39,782 bases of DNA from Desulfonatronospira sp. (lineage in GTDB: Bacteria > Desulfobacterota > Desulfovibrionia > Desulfovibrionales > Desulfonatronovibrionaceae). The position numbers and the translations under genes were made by a program. How positions within the stretch are numbered: the first letter of the stretch is position 1; every line of letters begins with the position of its first letter. The notes under the pieces are model-generated. The model saw nothing but the letters and a program-made list of their open reading frames with translations. It was not told the DNA's origin and did no database searches. The stretch lies in NCBI GenBank assembly GCA_003551155.1, contig PUMA01000159.1:1-39782 (forward strand), given 5' to 3'. Of this stretch, positions 17,629 through 26,856 are shown piece after piece.

Positions 17629-18681
17629 ATGGTCAAACATCTGCTGCAAGAAATCCTGCGCAGACCCCTGGGAATGCTCTGCCTTTCTGTACTTGGTCTG
17701 CTGTATGCCTGCACCATATTCTCGCAGTTCCTGGCACCCTATCTGCCCACGGATCAGGATCTGGAAAAAGCCTATCATCCCCCCACCAGGATAGTGCTTA
17801 AAGACTGGCGTCCCCACGTTCAAATATATGAACAGGTAGATCCTGCAGCTGCCAGGTATGAGCCTGTGCATGGCGAAACCGCTGCCATAAGCTTTTTTGC
17901 TCCAGGCCGGGAGTACAGATTGTGGGGCCTCATTCCGGCTGAAACGCGCCTGTTTCAGGTGGAAGAGCCTCACAGGATCTACCTTCTGGGCAGCGACGGC
18001 ACAGGCAGAGACGTTTTTTCCAGGCTTCTCTACGGTGCCCAGGTATCTCTGAGCATCGGGTTTATCGGCATCTGCATCACCATGACTCTGGGCTTTCTTT
18101 TAGGTGGAGTGGCCGGGTATTTCGGAGGCCGGGTGGACTTTCTGGCCATGCGCCTGGTGGAGTTTATCATAGCAGTGCCCTCCCTGTATCTGCTTATAGC
18201 CCTGCGGGGCGCCCTGGCCGAGCATTTTGAGCCGGAACAGATGTACCTGGTCATAGTTATAATCCTTTCCCTGATAGGCTGGGCTGGAGCAGCCAGAATA
18301 ATAAGGGGCATGGCTCTGTCCCTCAGGGAGAGACCTTTTATCCTGGCATCCGAAGTCATGGGCCAGAGCAGTATCAAGGTGCTTTTCAGGCATTTTCTGC
18401 CCAATCTGGCCAGTTACCTGTTAGTGGCGGCCACGCTCAGCATTCCGGCCTATATACTTGCCGAAGCGGCCCTCAGTTTTCTGGGTCTGGGCATTCAGGA
18501 GCCAGGTACGTCATGGGGGCTCATGCTCCAGCAGGCCCAGGAGCTCAAGGTATTCACCCTGAACCTGTGGTGGCTTTTAACACCTGGAGCGGCAATTTTT
18601 ATTACAGTTATCACCTTCAACGTGCTGGGTGACGTTCTGCGGGACATTGTTGATCCCCGGCAGCAGATGATCAAGCGTTAA
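17629..18681 (+). CDS. Peptide-type ABC transporter permease 2 (DppC/OppC family)
   Basis: A 350-residue inner-membrane permease, second half of the channel. It has an N-terminal helix, an extracytoplasmic stretch of about 100 residues that is longer than in DppC and closer to YejE-like members, and then the LLGSDGTGRDVFSRLLYGAQVSLSIG region typical of the family. The EAA loop is SEVMGQSSIKVLFRHFLPN. TGAGG just before the ATG serves as ribosome site. The gene ends 73 bases before the first ATPase gene. Confidence 0.94.
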   Translation: MVKHLLQEILRRPLGMLCLSVLGLLYACTIFSQFLAPYLPTDQDLEKAYHPPTRIVLKDWRPHVQIYEQVDPAAARYEPVHGETAAISFFAPGREYRLWGLIPAETRLFQVEEPHRIYLLGSDGTGRDVFSRLLYGAQVSLSIGFIGICITMTLGFLLGGVAGYFGGRVDFLAMRLVEFIIAVPSLYLLIALRGALAEHFEPEQMYLVIVIILSLIGWAGAARIIRGMALSLRERPFILASEVMGQSSIKVLFRHFLPNLASYLLVAATLSIPAYILAEAALSFLGLGIQEPGTSWGLMLQQAQELKVFTLNLWWLLTPGAAIFITVITFNVLGDVLRDIVDPRQQMIKR

Positions 18682-18754
18682 CCGGGCATGAGTCTTGGGC
18701 CAAGTCAGAGGAAGGAGACATTGAGACTATTTATCGGATGTTATTTAACTATGC

Positions 18755-19681
18755 ATGAACATGCAGCAAAGGCCTGACTGGTTTATCAGGTGGCACATGC
18801 AGCATGAGAAAAACAATACAGCCCCTGATTTGCAGGAAGATTCCAGCCTCTTGGATGTCCGCAACCTGTGCATTGATTTCGAGGCCCATGGCGAGGTGCA
18901 CAGGGCAGTGGACATGGTCTCATTTTCCATAAGATCAGGAGAAGTCCTGGCAGTGGTGGGTGAGTCGGGCAGCGGCAAGAGCGTAACCGCCCTTTCCCTG
19001 ACCGGGCTTTTGCCTCCGCCGCCGGGCTGCAGGGTCCAGGGAGAGGTCATGTACCGGGGCAGCAATCTTTTAAAATGTTCAGGCAAAAAAATCAGGCAGT
19101 ACCGGGGAAGGCATCTGGCCTATATTTTTCAGGAACCAGGAACAGCTCTTAATCCGGTCTTTACTGTGGGATATCAGATTGCAGAGGCCATCAGACTGCA
19201 TCGTCCGGAAACGAAGAACGTGCGGGGTGAAATTATCCGGGCACTGGATCTGGTGCGTATCCGCCAGCCTGAAAAGCGTTATCAGGACTATCCCCATCAG
19301 CTCAGCGGCGGTATGCAGCAGAGGGTGATGATCGCCATGGCCCTGGCCTGCCGGCCCAGACTCCTGGTGGCGGATGAGCCCACTACAGCCCTGGACGTAA
19401 CTATCCAGGCCCAGATCATGGATTTATTACGGGAACTCAGGGCAGAACTGGGCATGTCCATCCTGCTCATAACCCACAATTTCGGGATTGTCTCGGGTTT
19501 TGCCCACAAGGTTGCGGTCATGCGCCATGGACGCATAGTGGAACAGGGTGACGCGGAACAGGTTTTAGGAGCCCCGGAACACCCCTATTCCAGAGCTTTG
19601 GTAAGGTGCATTCCTGTGCTGGGCAGGAAACTGCGCAGACTTCCCACTATAGAGACTGAAGAGGAAGGCAGGAACGCCTGA
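18755..19681 (+). CDS. Peptide-type ABC transporter ATPase 1 (DppD/OppD family)
   Basis: An ATPase of about 308 residues that powers the importer from the cytoplasmic side. The Walker A motif GESGSGKS is at residues 69-76, the signature LSGGMQQRV near 186, and Walker [13 protein letters not shown] just after. The C-terminal oligopeptide-type extension with [12 protein letters not shown] is present. The start is uncertain. ATG 18755 and 18761 have no clear ribosome site, and ATG 18797 has AGGTGG only three bases away. A strong AGGAAGGAG at about 18709-18717 instead faces a TTG in a different frame. An in-frame stop at 18722 excludes longer versions. Confidence 0.93.
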   Translation: MNMQQRPDWFIRWHMQHEKNNTAPDLQEDSSLLDVRNLCIDFEAHGEVHRAVDMVSFSIRSGEVLAVVGESGSGKSVTALSLTGLLPPPPGCRVQGEVMYRGSNLLKCSGKKIRQYRGRHLAYIFQEPGTALNPVFTVGYQIAEAIRLHRPETKNVRGEIIRALDLVRIRQPEKRYQDYPHQLSGGMQQRVMIAMALACRPRLLVADEPTTALDVTIQAQIMDLLRELRAELGMSILLITHNFGIVSGFAHKVAVMRHGRIVEQGDAEQVLGAPEHPYSRALVRCIPVLGRKLRRLPTIETEEEGRNA

Positions 19682-19784
19682 CACCCTGACCGTGGCAATC
19701 AAGAATTCCGGGAACCTGCCCCAGCCGGTTATTTAAAGTTAAATCAATGGTAAAAACAAACTAAGCTGACAAAAGGCCTGATTC

Positions 19785-20660
19785 ATGGTTGCAGTTGACA
19801 GAAGGATTCAGCCTGCAGGAGAGGAAAAAAAGCAGGATAAGCGCCACTCGGGGGGACTCGCAGCAGCACATGGTTCTTCTCTGCTGGAAGTAAAAAATCT
19901 TAAAGTATATTTTCCGGTTTATTCAGGGCTGTTAAGGCGGGTGAGGGGACACATCAGGGCAGTGGACGATGTATCATTCTCAGTGCTTGCGGGGACTACC
20001 GTAGGTCTGGTGGGCGAGTCCGGCAGCGGTAAGACCACCATTGGCCGGGCTTTGGTGAAACTGATCAAACCCACTTCTGGCAGCATCCGCTACAGGGGAG
20101 TAGACACCGCAAACCTCAGCAAAAGGGCATTTTTCCCTTACCGCAAAAAAATACAGATGATTTTTCAGGATCCTTTCCATTCTCTGAACCCCCGCATGAG
20201 CGTGGGCCAGATCCTGGGAGAACCACTGGGTATTCACTTTCCACACCTGAGCCCGTCCAGCAGAGTTGAGCGGTCTGCTGTTCTGCTTGAGCAGGTGGGT
20301 CTGAAGCCGGAGTATCTGCGGCGCTATCCCCATGAATTCAGCGGTGGACAGAGACAGCGCATCGGGATTGCCAGGGCCCTGGCAGTGGAGCCGGAATTCA
20401 TCATTTGCGATGAACCGGTGAGCGCCCTGGATGTTTCGGTTCAGGCAGCCATTATCAATCTGCTTCAGGATCTTCAGGAACAGCTGGGACTGACGTATCT
20501 GTTCATTGCCCATGATCTGGCTGTGGTGGAGCATATGAGCGATCATGTCCTGGTGATGACCCAGGGCAGGATCGTGGAGCAGGCAAGTGCTGAAGATATT
20601 TATAGTTCTCCGCAGCATCCCTACACCCAAAAGCTGCTTGAAGCAGTGCCAAGGCTGTAA
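19785..20660 (+). CDS. Peptide-type ABC transporter ATPase 2 (DppF/OppF family)
   Basis: A 291-residue ATPase, partner of the preceding one. A 30-residue polar N-terminus precedes the domain. Walker [10 protein letters not shown] begins at residue 77, the signature is [15 protein letters not shown], and Walker B is [12 protein letters not shown]. The [21 protein letters not shown] stretch is characteristic of the OppF/DppF branch. ATG 19785 is preceded by AAAGG with eight to nine bases. A 103-base gap without a terminator separates it from the first ATPase gene, so the five transporter genes probably form one transcript beginning before gpsA. Confidence 0.95.
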   Translation: MVAVDRRIQPAGEEKKQDKRHSGGLAAAHGSSLLEVKNLKVYFPVYSGLLRRVRGHIRAVDDVSFSVLAGTTVGLVGESGSGKTTIGRALVKLIKPTSGSIRYRGVDTANLSKRAFFPYRKKIQMIFQDPFHSLNPRMSVGQILGEPLGIHFPHLSPSSRVERSAVLLEQVGLKPEYLRRYPHEFSGGQRQRIGIARALAVEPEFIICDEPVSALDVSVQAAIINLLQDLQEQLGLTYLFIAHDLAVVEHMSDHVLVMTQGRIVEQASAEDIYSSPQHPYTQKLLEAVPRL

Positions 20661-20845
20661 GGATATTGCAATCCGGATTCTTCAGACCCTGTGTGCAGAT
20701 CCTGAAATAGGTCATTACAGATGGCCAAGAACCCGGATTTCCATGGACAGGAAGGGGGTTTATCCTCTTTGCAACCTGACCCGGTTTGGGTTAGAGAGTT
20801 GATCAAAGATTCATTCGAACAACCCATTGAATTTAGAGAAAATAC

Positions 20846-22435
20846 ATGCTGGAACTTTTAAGAATAAAAAATCTTGCCCTGATCCAGGATATGGAGCTGG
20901 AATTTCATTCAGGCCTGAATGTGCTCACCGGGGAATCAGGTGCGGGTAAGTCCTTTATTCTGAGAGCCCTGGACTTTATCCTCGGGGAGAAAATGTCTTC
21001 TTCCATGGTCCGTCCTGATAAAGAAAAGGCCATGGTAGAGGCGGTTTTTATCCTGGATGGAGAAGAATACATCCTCAAGCGTGAACTGGCTTCCAGTACA
21101 GGGCGGAGCCGTTTTTTCCTCAATGATTCTGTCAGCTCTCAGGACAAAATTCAGGCCCTGAGGGACAGGCTTCTGATTCACACCAGCCAGCACGGACAGC
21201 AGAAACTGTTGAAACCTGCTCAGCATATCCGGATACTGGACGGTTTCCTCGAGGATCCTGGTGTGCTGCGCAAAAGGGACCATATTCTGACTCAGATGCA
21301 CAGCCTGCTGGACAGGAAAAAAGGGATAAATGAAACCCTGGCCAGGCTGGAAGAGAAAAAGGATCTCCTGGAATACCAGAAAGCCAGGATAGATGAGGTT
21401 CAGCCCAAGCCCGGGGAAGAAGAAGAGCTCATGGGGCGGCGGGAAGAGATCAGGTCCAGGGCGGAGCTGACCGGGGACATTCAAAAGGCTCTTGACCTCC
21501 TGCATGCACCAGAAATCAATGTTCTGAGCTCGGTTTATGAACTATGCAGAGCAGTAGATCGACTGGGGAAAAAGTCTCGGATATTTCTGCAGCATGCCAT
21601 GGAGATGGAAAATGTCTCAGCAGCCCTGGAAGATCTGGACCGGACCCTGCAATCCACCAGTGTTCAGGATGAATCACTGGAGCTGGAGGCTGTGGAAGCC
21701 AGGCTCTGGGAACTTGCCCAGCTGAAGAGGAAGCTCAACAGGAGTCTGGAGGAGATCATGGATCTGGAACAGGAGGTGAAAGACCATCTGTCCTTCCTGG
21801 ATCAGGGTCGGCTGGATCTGAAACAGATTGCCCGCCAGGAGGAAGAACTGGCTGGGGAGCTCGCCACGGCGGCAAAAGAATTGAATTCCGCTCGCAGAAA
21901 ATGTGCCGAGGTTCTCAAGGCCGGTCTGGAAGAGGAACTCAGGAGCCTGGGATTTTCCAGACATGTCCGGGTGGAGTTTCAGTTTTCCCCGGACATGATA
22001 TACCCGGGAGTAATTGAGGAAAAACCAAGACTGTTGTGGATCCCGAACCCTGGTCAGCCTCCCCAGCCGCTGGACAGAATCGCCTCCGGAGGAGAGCTGT
22101 CCAGGTTTCTGCTGGCCCTGGCAGGCCTTCGCTCCGAGAGGGACCTTTCTACTCTCCTTTTTGACGAGGTGGACGCCGGCATTGGAGGAACTATCTTAAC
22201 CAGTGTGGGACAGAGGATTTTCAGTCTGGCCGCCAACAGGCAGGTCCTGCTCATTACTCACTGGCCCCAGCTGGCAGCTCTGGCTCACAGGCATTTTCTG
22301 GTCCGGAAAAAGGTCAGTCACGGCCGGACATATACGCTGTGCACTGTCTTAAGTGCTGAAGAGTCCAGAGTTGAGCTGACCCGCATGGCTGGAGGGGAAA
22401 AGACACTGGAGAATGCTGCGGGGTTGCAAGAATAG
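20846..22435 (+). CDS. recN: DNA repair protein RecN
   Basis: A 529-residue SMC-like ATPase that acts early in recombinational repair of double-strand breaks. Walker A GESGAGKS is at residues 29-36. The middle third is a pair of long coiled-coil segments around a shorter hinge, and the C-terminal half carries the ABC signature ASGGELSRFLLAL and Walker B LLFDEVDAGIGG. Slightly shorter than E. coli RecN (553), through the coiled coil. The ATG has no strong ribosome site and no LexA box was recognised in the 185 bases upstream, so SOS control is not evident. It stands alone between the transporter and the pyr genes. Confidence 0.96.
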   Translation: MLELLRIKNLALIQDMELEFHSGLNVLTGESGAGKSFILRALDFILGEKMSSSMVRPDKEKAMVEAVFILDGEEYILKRELASSTGRSRFFLNDSVSSQDKIQALRDRLLIHTSQHGQQKLLKPAQHIRILDGFLEDPGVLRKRDHILTQMHSLLDRKKGINETLARLEEKKDLLEYQKARIDEVQPKPGEEEELMGRREEIRSRAELTGDIQKALDLLHAPEINVLSSVYELCRAVDRLGKKSRIFLQHAMEMENVSAALEDLDRTLQSTSVQDESLELEAVEARLWELAQLKRKLNRSLEEIMDLEQEVKDHLSFLDQGRLDLKQIARQEEELAGELATAAKELNSARRKCAEVLKAGLEEELRSLGFSRHVRVEFQFSPDMIYPGVIEEKPRLLWIPNPGQPPQPLDRIASGGELSRFLLALAGLRSERDLSTLLFDEVDAGIGGTILTSVGQRIFSLAANRQVLLITHWPQLAALAHRHFLVRKKVSHGRTYTLCTVLSAEESRVELTRMAGGEKTLENAAGLQE

Positions 22436-22562
22436 TTTTTCTCAATTATTTCAATATGTTAAAAGCTTTATCCTGTCATCCTGGAGCTCAAAGAGTCGGG
22501 CTGTTTTTTAACAGGACACAGACAATGAGTCTCTCTTGATAATGCAAAGCAGACGTGAAGTT

Positions 22563-23351
22563 ATGAGTCAGGAGCGCAAAACAACTATTCCTTCCTGCAG
22601 CAGGATCAGAATGCTTGGAATGGCCTGGGCCGGTTCAAGAGATTTTGTGCATCTCTACCTGGAGCCCCCCGGCTGGGAAGCATCTCCTGGACAGTTCGTC
22701 ATGCTCAGGCCCAGTGCCTGGGGTTTCGATCCTCTCTGGCCCAGACCTTTTTCCATCTGCGAAAAAACACCGGAGTATCTTCGCCTGTTTATTCAAGTGG
22801 TGGGAAGAGGCACCAGCCTGCTTCGTTCTGCAGCACCTGACAGTGAAATTGTCCTGTGGGGACCGCTGGGAAAGGGGTTCAGGATTCCGGTACAACATCC
22901 CCTGCTTATCCTGGCCGGGGGTATGGGGATTGCCCCTTTTGTGGGCATGTGCAAAACCCATCCTCATCCTGAAAGAATAAATCTTCTGTTCGGACATCGT
23001 CTGGGTCTTGAACATTATCCTCTGGATGAGCTTCCAGGAAAAATCCGCAAAGAAAGTATGCATCAATCAACCCCTGAAGACCTGGTGGACTTTTCCGGGG
23101 TCTTGCAGGAGCGGATCCGGGATTTTGCCCCCAGGGGGGAGATTCTGGCCTGCGGACCCATGCCTTTTCTGCGGGTGGGTCAGAGGCATGTGCTGGAATC
23201 CAACGCCCGGGCTCAGCTCTCCGTGGAAACGAGAATGGCCTGCGGTGTCGGTGCATGTCTGGGCTGCGTGATCAAAACCAGAAATGGGGAAATGCTCCAG
23301 ACCTGTGTACACGGTCCGGTATTTGACGCCCGGGAACTGGTGCTGCAATAA
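22563..23351 (+). CDS. pyrK: Dihydroorotate dehydrogenase B electron-transfer subunit
   Basis: A 262-residue FAD and [2Fe-2S] protein that passes electrons from dihydroorotate oxidation to NAD. The flavin motif RPFSIC is followed by GRGTSLL, the NAD-binding strand LAGGMGIAPFVGMC, and near the C-terminus the iron-sulfur cysteines CGVGACLGC with a further Cys in MLQTCVHGPVF. The start is not certain. ATG 22563 gives a normal N-terminus, while ATG 22542 would add seven residues, and neither has a strong ribosome site. The stop TAA overlaps the pyrD ATG by one base, in keeping with a stable PyrK-PyrD complex. Confidence 0.94.
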   Translation: MSQERKTTIPSCSRIRMLGMAWAGSRDFVHLYLEPPGWEASPGQFVMLRPSAWGFDPLWPRPFSICEKTPEYLRLFIQVVGRGTSLLRSAAPDSEIVLWGPLGKGFRIPVQHPLLILAGGMGIAPFVGMCKTHPHPERINLLFGHRLGLEHYPLDELPGKIRKESMHQSTPEDLVDFSGVLQERIRDFAPRGEILACGPMPFLRVGQRHVLESNARAQLSVETRMACGVGACLGCVIKTRNGEMLQTCVHGPVFDARELVLQ

Positions 23352-24307
23352 TGGATACAAGAGTTGAACTTGGCGGCCTGATTCTTAAGAATCCTGTGAT
23401 GAGCGCTTCAGGCACCTTTGGTTACGGCCTGGAGTTCTCTCTTTACGGGGATCTGCAGGAGCTTGGAGCCATAGTGGTCAAAGGACTGTCCCTGAAGCCC
23501 AGGGCCGGCAACCCGGTCCCCCGCATTGTTGAGACCCCTTGCGGCATGCTCAATGCCATAGGCCTTCAGAACATCGGGGCGGAGCGGTTCTTGAGAGACA
23601 AGCTGCCTCTTTTACCCTGGGACAGGACCCCGGTGGTGGTAAACCTCTATGCCCAGAGCGTGCAGGAATTCGGGCAGCTGGCCGGGTTGCTGGGCCGGGA
23701 ACCAGGAGTGGCCGCTCTGGAAGTAAATATCTCATGTCCCAATGTCCGCCATGGAGGATTCCAGTTCGGCCAGGATCCGGCAGCAGCCGCCGCAGTGACC
23801 CGGGAGGTGAAAAAAAACAGCGGGAGCAGGCCGGTTATTGTCAAACTGAGCCCCAACGTGACCGATGTCCGGACCATTGCCAAGGCTGTACAGGACGCTG
23901 GAGCGGATATGCTTTCCCTGATCAACACCCTGGGTGGAATGGCCGTGGACGTGCACAGCAGAAAGCCCAGACTGGCCGGCATCACCGGAGGTCTGTCAGG
24001 ACCGGCTATCAAGCCGGTGGCTCTGAAGATGGTTTATCAGGTGTGCCGGGTGGTGGACATTCCGGTCATAGGTCTGGGGGGCATCTGCACTGTTGATGAT
24101 GTGCTGGAGTTTATCCTGGTAGGAGCACATGCTGTGCAGGTCGGCACCGCCAATTTCATGCGGCCGGACCTGATTTTTGATCTGATCCGGGATCTGCCCG
24201 AAGCCATGTCCAGAACAGGCATTGTTTCTCTGGATGAAATCAGAGGAGCTCTGGAAACCAGCAGCGACCGGATGGATCCACTTGAAAAAATGCAGAATAT
24301 CAGATAG
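23351..24307 (+). CDS. pyrD: Dihydroorotate dehydrogenase, class 1B catalytic subunit
   Basis: A 318-residue cytosolic FMN enzyme of pyrimidine synthesis that oxidises dihydroorotate to orotate. The class 1B catalytic cysteine is in NISCPNV. FMN-binding elements include ASGTFGYG near the start, KGLSLKPRAGNP, VKLSPNV, and GLGGI followed by GAHAVQVGTANF at the phosphate site. With PyrK directly upstream the pair forms the NAD-linked type 1B enzyme, suited to an anaerobe without a quinone-linked class 2 enzyme. No membrane anchor is seen, as expected. Confidence 0.97.
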   Translation: MDTRVELGGLILKNPVMSASGTFGYGLEFSLYGDLQELGAIVVKGLSLKPRAGNPVPRIVETPCGMLNAIGLQNIGAERFLRDKLPLLPWDRTPVVVNLYAQSVQEFGQLAGLLGREPGVAALEVNISCPNVRHGGFQFGQDPAAAAAVTREVKKNSGSRPVIVKLSPNVTDVRTIAKAVQDAGADMLSLINTLGGMAVDVHSRKPRLAGITGGLSGPAIKPVALKMVYQVCRVVDIPVIGLGGICTVDDVLEFILVGAHAVQVGTANFMRPDLIFDLIRDLPEAMSRTGIVSLDEIRGALETSSDRMDPLEKMQNIR

Positions 24308-24381
24308 GATATTACCCGCTGAAATGACCTGCGCGGTTGCCTGTAAAAGTATCTGGAATGTAACAGATATCAGGAGATAAA

Positions 24382-25707
24382 ATGTCTAAACCCATAAAAG
24401 AGGCCGTTGCTCTGTGCAAGACCATTATGCGCAACGGTTATGATGCTTATGTGATAAATGCCCCCTTGCAGGAACGGGCCATGGATGCAGAAAACATGGA
24501 AGTGGACATCTGTACGGAAATGAATTTCACCGGCCTGATCAAGCTGTTTCCCAGTCTGGAGACTTCCGGGGAACTGGATTTTCTGGGCCGTATCAGGCAG
24601 GGGCAGGTCTCCTTGAACTTTTATCCTGCAGATGTCATTGAAAGTTCGTATACTGAGGGTACTATTGCCCGCCTGACTCCAAGGCTGGTCAAAAGGCTGG
24701 AGGCGCTTGGCGGATTTCCCCTGGCCTGGGCCTGTCCCTATATACCAGATTCCCGAGCCATGTATGACGGTTTTGAAAGTCTGGATGCCGGCATAATACG
24801 CCTGGAGGGGCTTCCGGATGAAACCCTGAAAAAGGACTATCTGCGAGCTATCAAGGCTCTGCGCTTTGCTGCAAACTTTCATCTCCCCATTGAAGGCAAT
24901 ACCTGGCTGGCCATTCTCAGAGCATCCAGGAGAGTGCTGGATTACGTGTCAGTGACCGATCTTATGGACGAGTGGCGCAATGTGGAAGCCGAAAACATGC
25001 ACCGTTTTGTGCAGCTTTTATTTGAAAGCATGATACTGCACGGAATTGTTCCTGAACTGGCCTCCCTGAGCCGGGTGATGCAGACCAGGAATCCGGAACA
25101 GGGGGAGGAGAACGTGTGGGAACATACTCTGCAGGTCATGCGCCACTATCCTGAGGAACTTCCCTATGACTGGTACGGAACCGTAGCCTGCCTGTTCCAT
25201 GATGTGGGCAAGCTTTTCGCTGCTGAGTACTTTCAGAACAGGATCACCTTTTATCAGCATCACCGCATCGGGGCCAAGGTCACCAGAAAAATTCTCAAGA
25301 GGCTCAGATTCAATACAGATGAAATTGATCTTGTCTGCCACCTGGTGCGGCACCACATGCGTTTTCATTTCATGCTCACTGACCGGGGAATCCGCAGATT
25401 CATGGCCCTGGACGAGTATCCCAGACTGATGGAAATGGTCCGTGCGGATATCAAGGCCAGGGAAGGCAGTTACAAGGAATTCAACCACAACCTGAAAATG
25501 CTGCAGAAGGCCGAGCTTTCCGAAGAAACCCTGGAGCCTCTGCTCAACGGACATGAAATAATGGATTTTACCGGAATAAAACCCGGACCTGGAGTGGGGG
25601 TGATCCGCGAGGCTCTGCTCCAGGCTCAGGCTGCAGGCGATGTGAGCACGGTGCCGGAAGCCATTGAATTCGTTATGCGTTACAAAGACAAGGAGCATCT
25701 GCAATAA
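24382..25707 (+). CDS. HD-domain protein with degenerate CCA-transferase-like head
   Basis: A 441-residue protein whose overall plan is that of class II tRNA nucleotidyltransferases with an HD domain. The head (about 10-110) aligns by eye with the family start, but the Gly-Gly pair is Asn26-Ala27 and the DxD is Glu40-x-Asp42. The RDFTxN region is not recognisable. The LRAIKALRFAANF helix of the body is kept. The HD phosphohydrolase half is intact: WEH near 250, then FHDVGK with His273-Asp274, the HHRIG helix and a RHHM further on. Nucleotide transfer activity is therefore doubtful while metal-dependent phosphohydrolase activity is plausible. The substrate is unknown. The coding end overlaps the rlmN start region. 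Confidence 0.85.
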   Translation: MSKPIKEAVALCKTIMRNGYDAYVINAPLQERAMDAENMEVDICTEMNFTGLIKLFPSLETSGELDFLGRIRQGQVSLNFYPADVIESSYTEGTIARLTPRLVKRLEALGGFPLAWACPYIPDSRAMYDGFESLDAGIIRLEGLPDETLKKDYLRAIKALRFAANFHLPIEGNTWLAILRASRRVLDYVSVTDLMDEWRNVEAENMHRFVQLLFESMILHGIVPELASLSRVMQTRNPEQGEENVWEHTLQVMRHYPEELPYDWYGTVACLFHDVGKLFAAEYFQNRITFYQHHRIGAKVTRKILKRLRFNTDEIDLVCHLVRHHMRFHFMLTDRGIRRFMALDEYPRLMEMVRADIKAREGSYKEFNHNLKMLQKAELSEETLEPLLNGHEIMDFTGIKPGPGVGVIREALLQAQAAGDVSTVPEAIEFVMRYKDKEHLQ

Positions 25708-25712
25708 AAGAA

Positions 25713-26819
25713 TTGCTGGAACTGGACCGCGGGCAGGTGCAGGTCATGCTCAGGTCCATGGGAGAGCCGGCGTACCGGGCAGATCAACTGTGGCAGTGGG
25801 TCTGGAGCAAAGGAGCGCGGGATTTCCAGGAGATGACCAATATCTCCAAAGCCCTGCGGGCCAGAATGGAACAGGAGTTTTCTCTCGGGCGGCCCCGGAT
25901 TCGTGCGCTGCTGACCAGTGTGGATGGAACCGTCAAGTTTCTGCTGGAGCTGTCCGACCAGGAGCAGATAGAATCCGTACTCATTCCGGAAAAGGGCCAT
26001 TATACTCAATGTCTGTCCACCCAGGCGGGTTGTCCCATGGGCTGTATTTTCTGCAGCACCGGCCGCATGGGGTTCAGGCGCAATCTTTCTTCCGGCGAGA
26101 TTGCTGCCCAGATTCTTACAGCCAGGGACTACCTGCGGGAACAGGGAGCCGATCCGGCCCGGCTGAGAAATATTGTGCTCATGGGCATGGGCGAGCCCCT
26201 GCTCAATTGGGAGGCCGTGCGCAGGGGACTCCTGACGATTACCGACCCCCTGGGTCTTGGCTTTTCCAGGAGAAGAGCCACTCTTTCCACTGTGGGCATA
26301 AGGGGCAGGCTGCAGGAGTTCGGGCGGTCCAGACTGGCCATGCTTGCAGTTTCACTGCATGCTCCGGATCAGGATCTGCGCCGGAGCCTGATGCCCGGAG
26401 CTGCCGCCTGGGAAATAAGAGACCTTGTGGGGGCACTGGAAGAATATCCTCTGGATCCGAGAGAAAGAATAACTGTGGAGTACGTAATGTTCAGGGGCAT
26501 CAATGATTCGCCGGCCCAGGCCAGAGAACTGGTCCGTCTGCTTTCCAGGGTCAAGTGCAAGGTGAACCTGTTGGCCTGTAATCCGGTTGAGGACAGCAGT
26601 TTTCAGCCCCCGGGCCTGGAAAGGATTTCAGATTTTGAGCAGATTCTGCGTTCCAAGGGACTTACGGTTACCCTTCGCAGGAGCAGGGGACAGGATATAA
26701 TGGCCGCCTGCGGACAGCTTTATGTTGAGGTGAAACAGACCAGCCCAGGGGACCGTGGTGATATGCAACAGGTAAAAGATCATGGAAGGATGACAAATGG
26801 CAGTTTAAATAACTGTTGA
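25713..26819 (+). CDS. rlmN: Dual-specificity 23S rRNA/tRNA adenine-C2 methyltransferase (radical SAM)
   Basis: A protein of about 368 residues that methylates C2 of A2503 in 23S rRNA and A37 in some tRNAs. The radical SAM cluster is CPMGCIFC. Other marks are GEPAYRADQLWQW near the N-terminus, GMGEPLLNW, SLHAPDQDLR, and the C-terminal AACGQL that carries the methyl-accepting Cys. The start is a puzzle. The first standard codon is TTG 25713, but the AAGGAG at 25690-25695 is 17 bases away from it. ATA at 25704, overlapping the previous stop as ATAA, is eight bases from AAGGAG and would give the family-like beginning M-KELLEL. A 95-bp dispersed repeat starts 37 bases after the stop. Confidence 0.96.
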   Translation: MLELDRGQVQVMLRSMGEPAYRADQLWQWVWSKGARDFQEMTNISKALRARMEQEFSLGRPRIRALLTSVDGTVKFLLELSDQEQIESVLIPEKGHYTQCLSTQAGCPMGCIFCSTGRMGFRRNLSSGEIAAQILTARDYLREQGADPARLRNIVLMGMGEPLLNWEAVRRGLLTITDPLGLGFSRRRATLSTVGIRGRLQEFGRSRLAMLAVSLHAPDQDLRRSLMPGAAAWEIRDLVGALEEYPLDPRERITVEYVMFRGINDSPAQARELVRLLSRVKCKVNLLACNPVEDSSFQPPGLERISDFEQILRSKGLTVTLRRSRGQDIMAACGQLYVEVKQTSPGDRGDMQQVKDHGRMTNGSLNNC

Positions 26820-26856
26820 CATAGGGTGCCGTACTTATGATTTTGGCTCTTCGACG

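Noticed and set aside
25664-26506. 280-residue frame overlapping rlmN
   Set aside because: Low-complexity Gly/Ser/Arg-rich translation in the wrong frame of rlmN.
26816-26841. TTGACA with TATGAT after rlmN, considered as a hisI promoter
   Set aside because: The spacer is only 14 bases and the -35 overlaps the rlmN stop codon.
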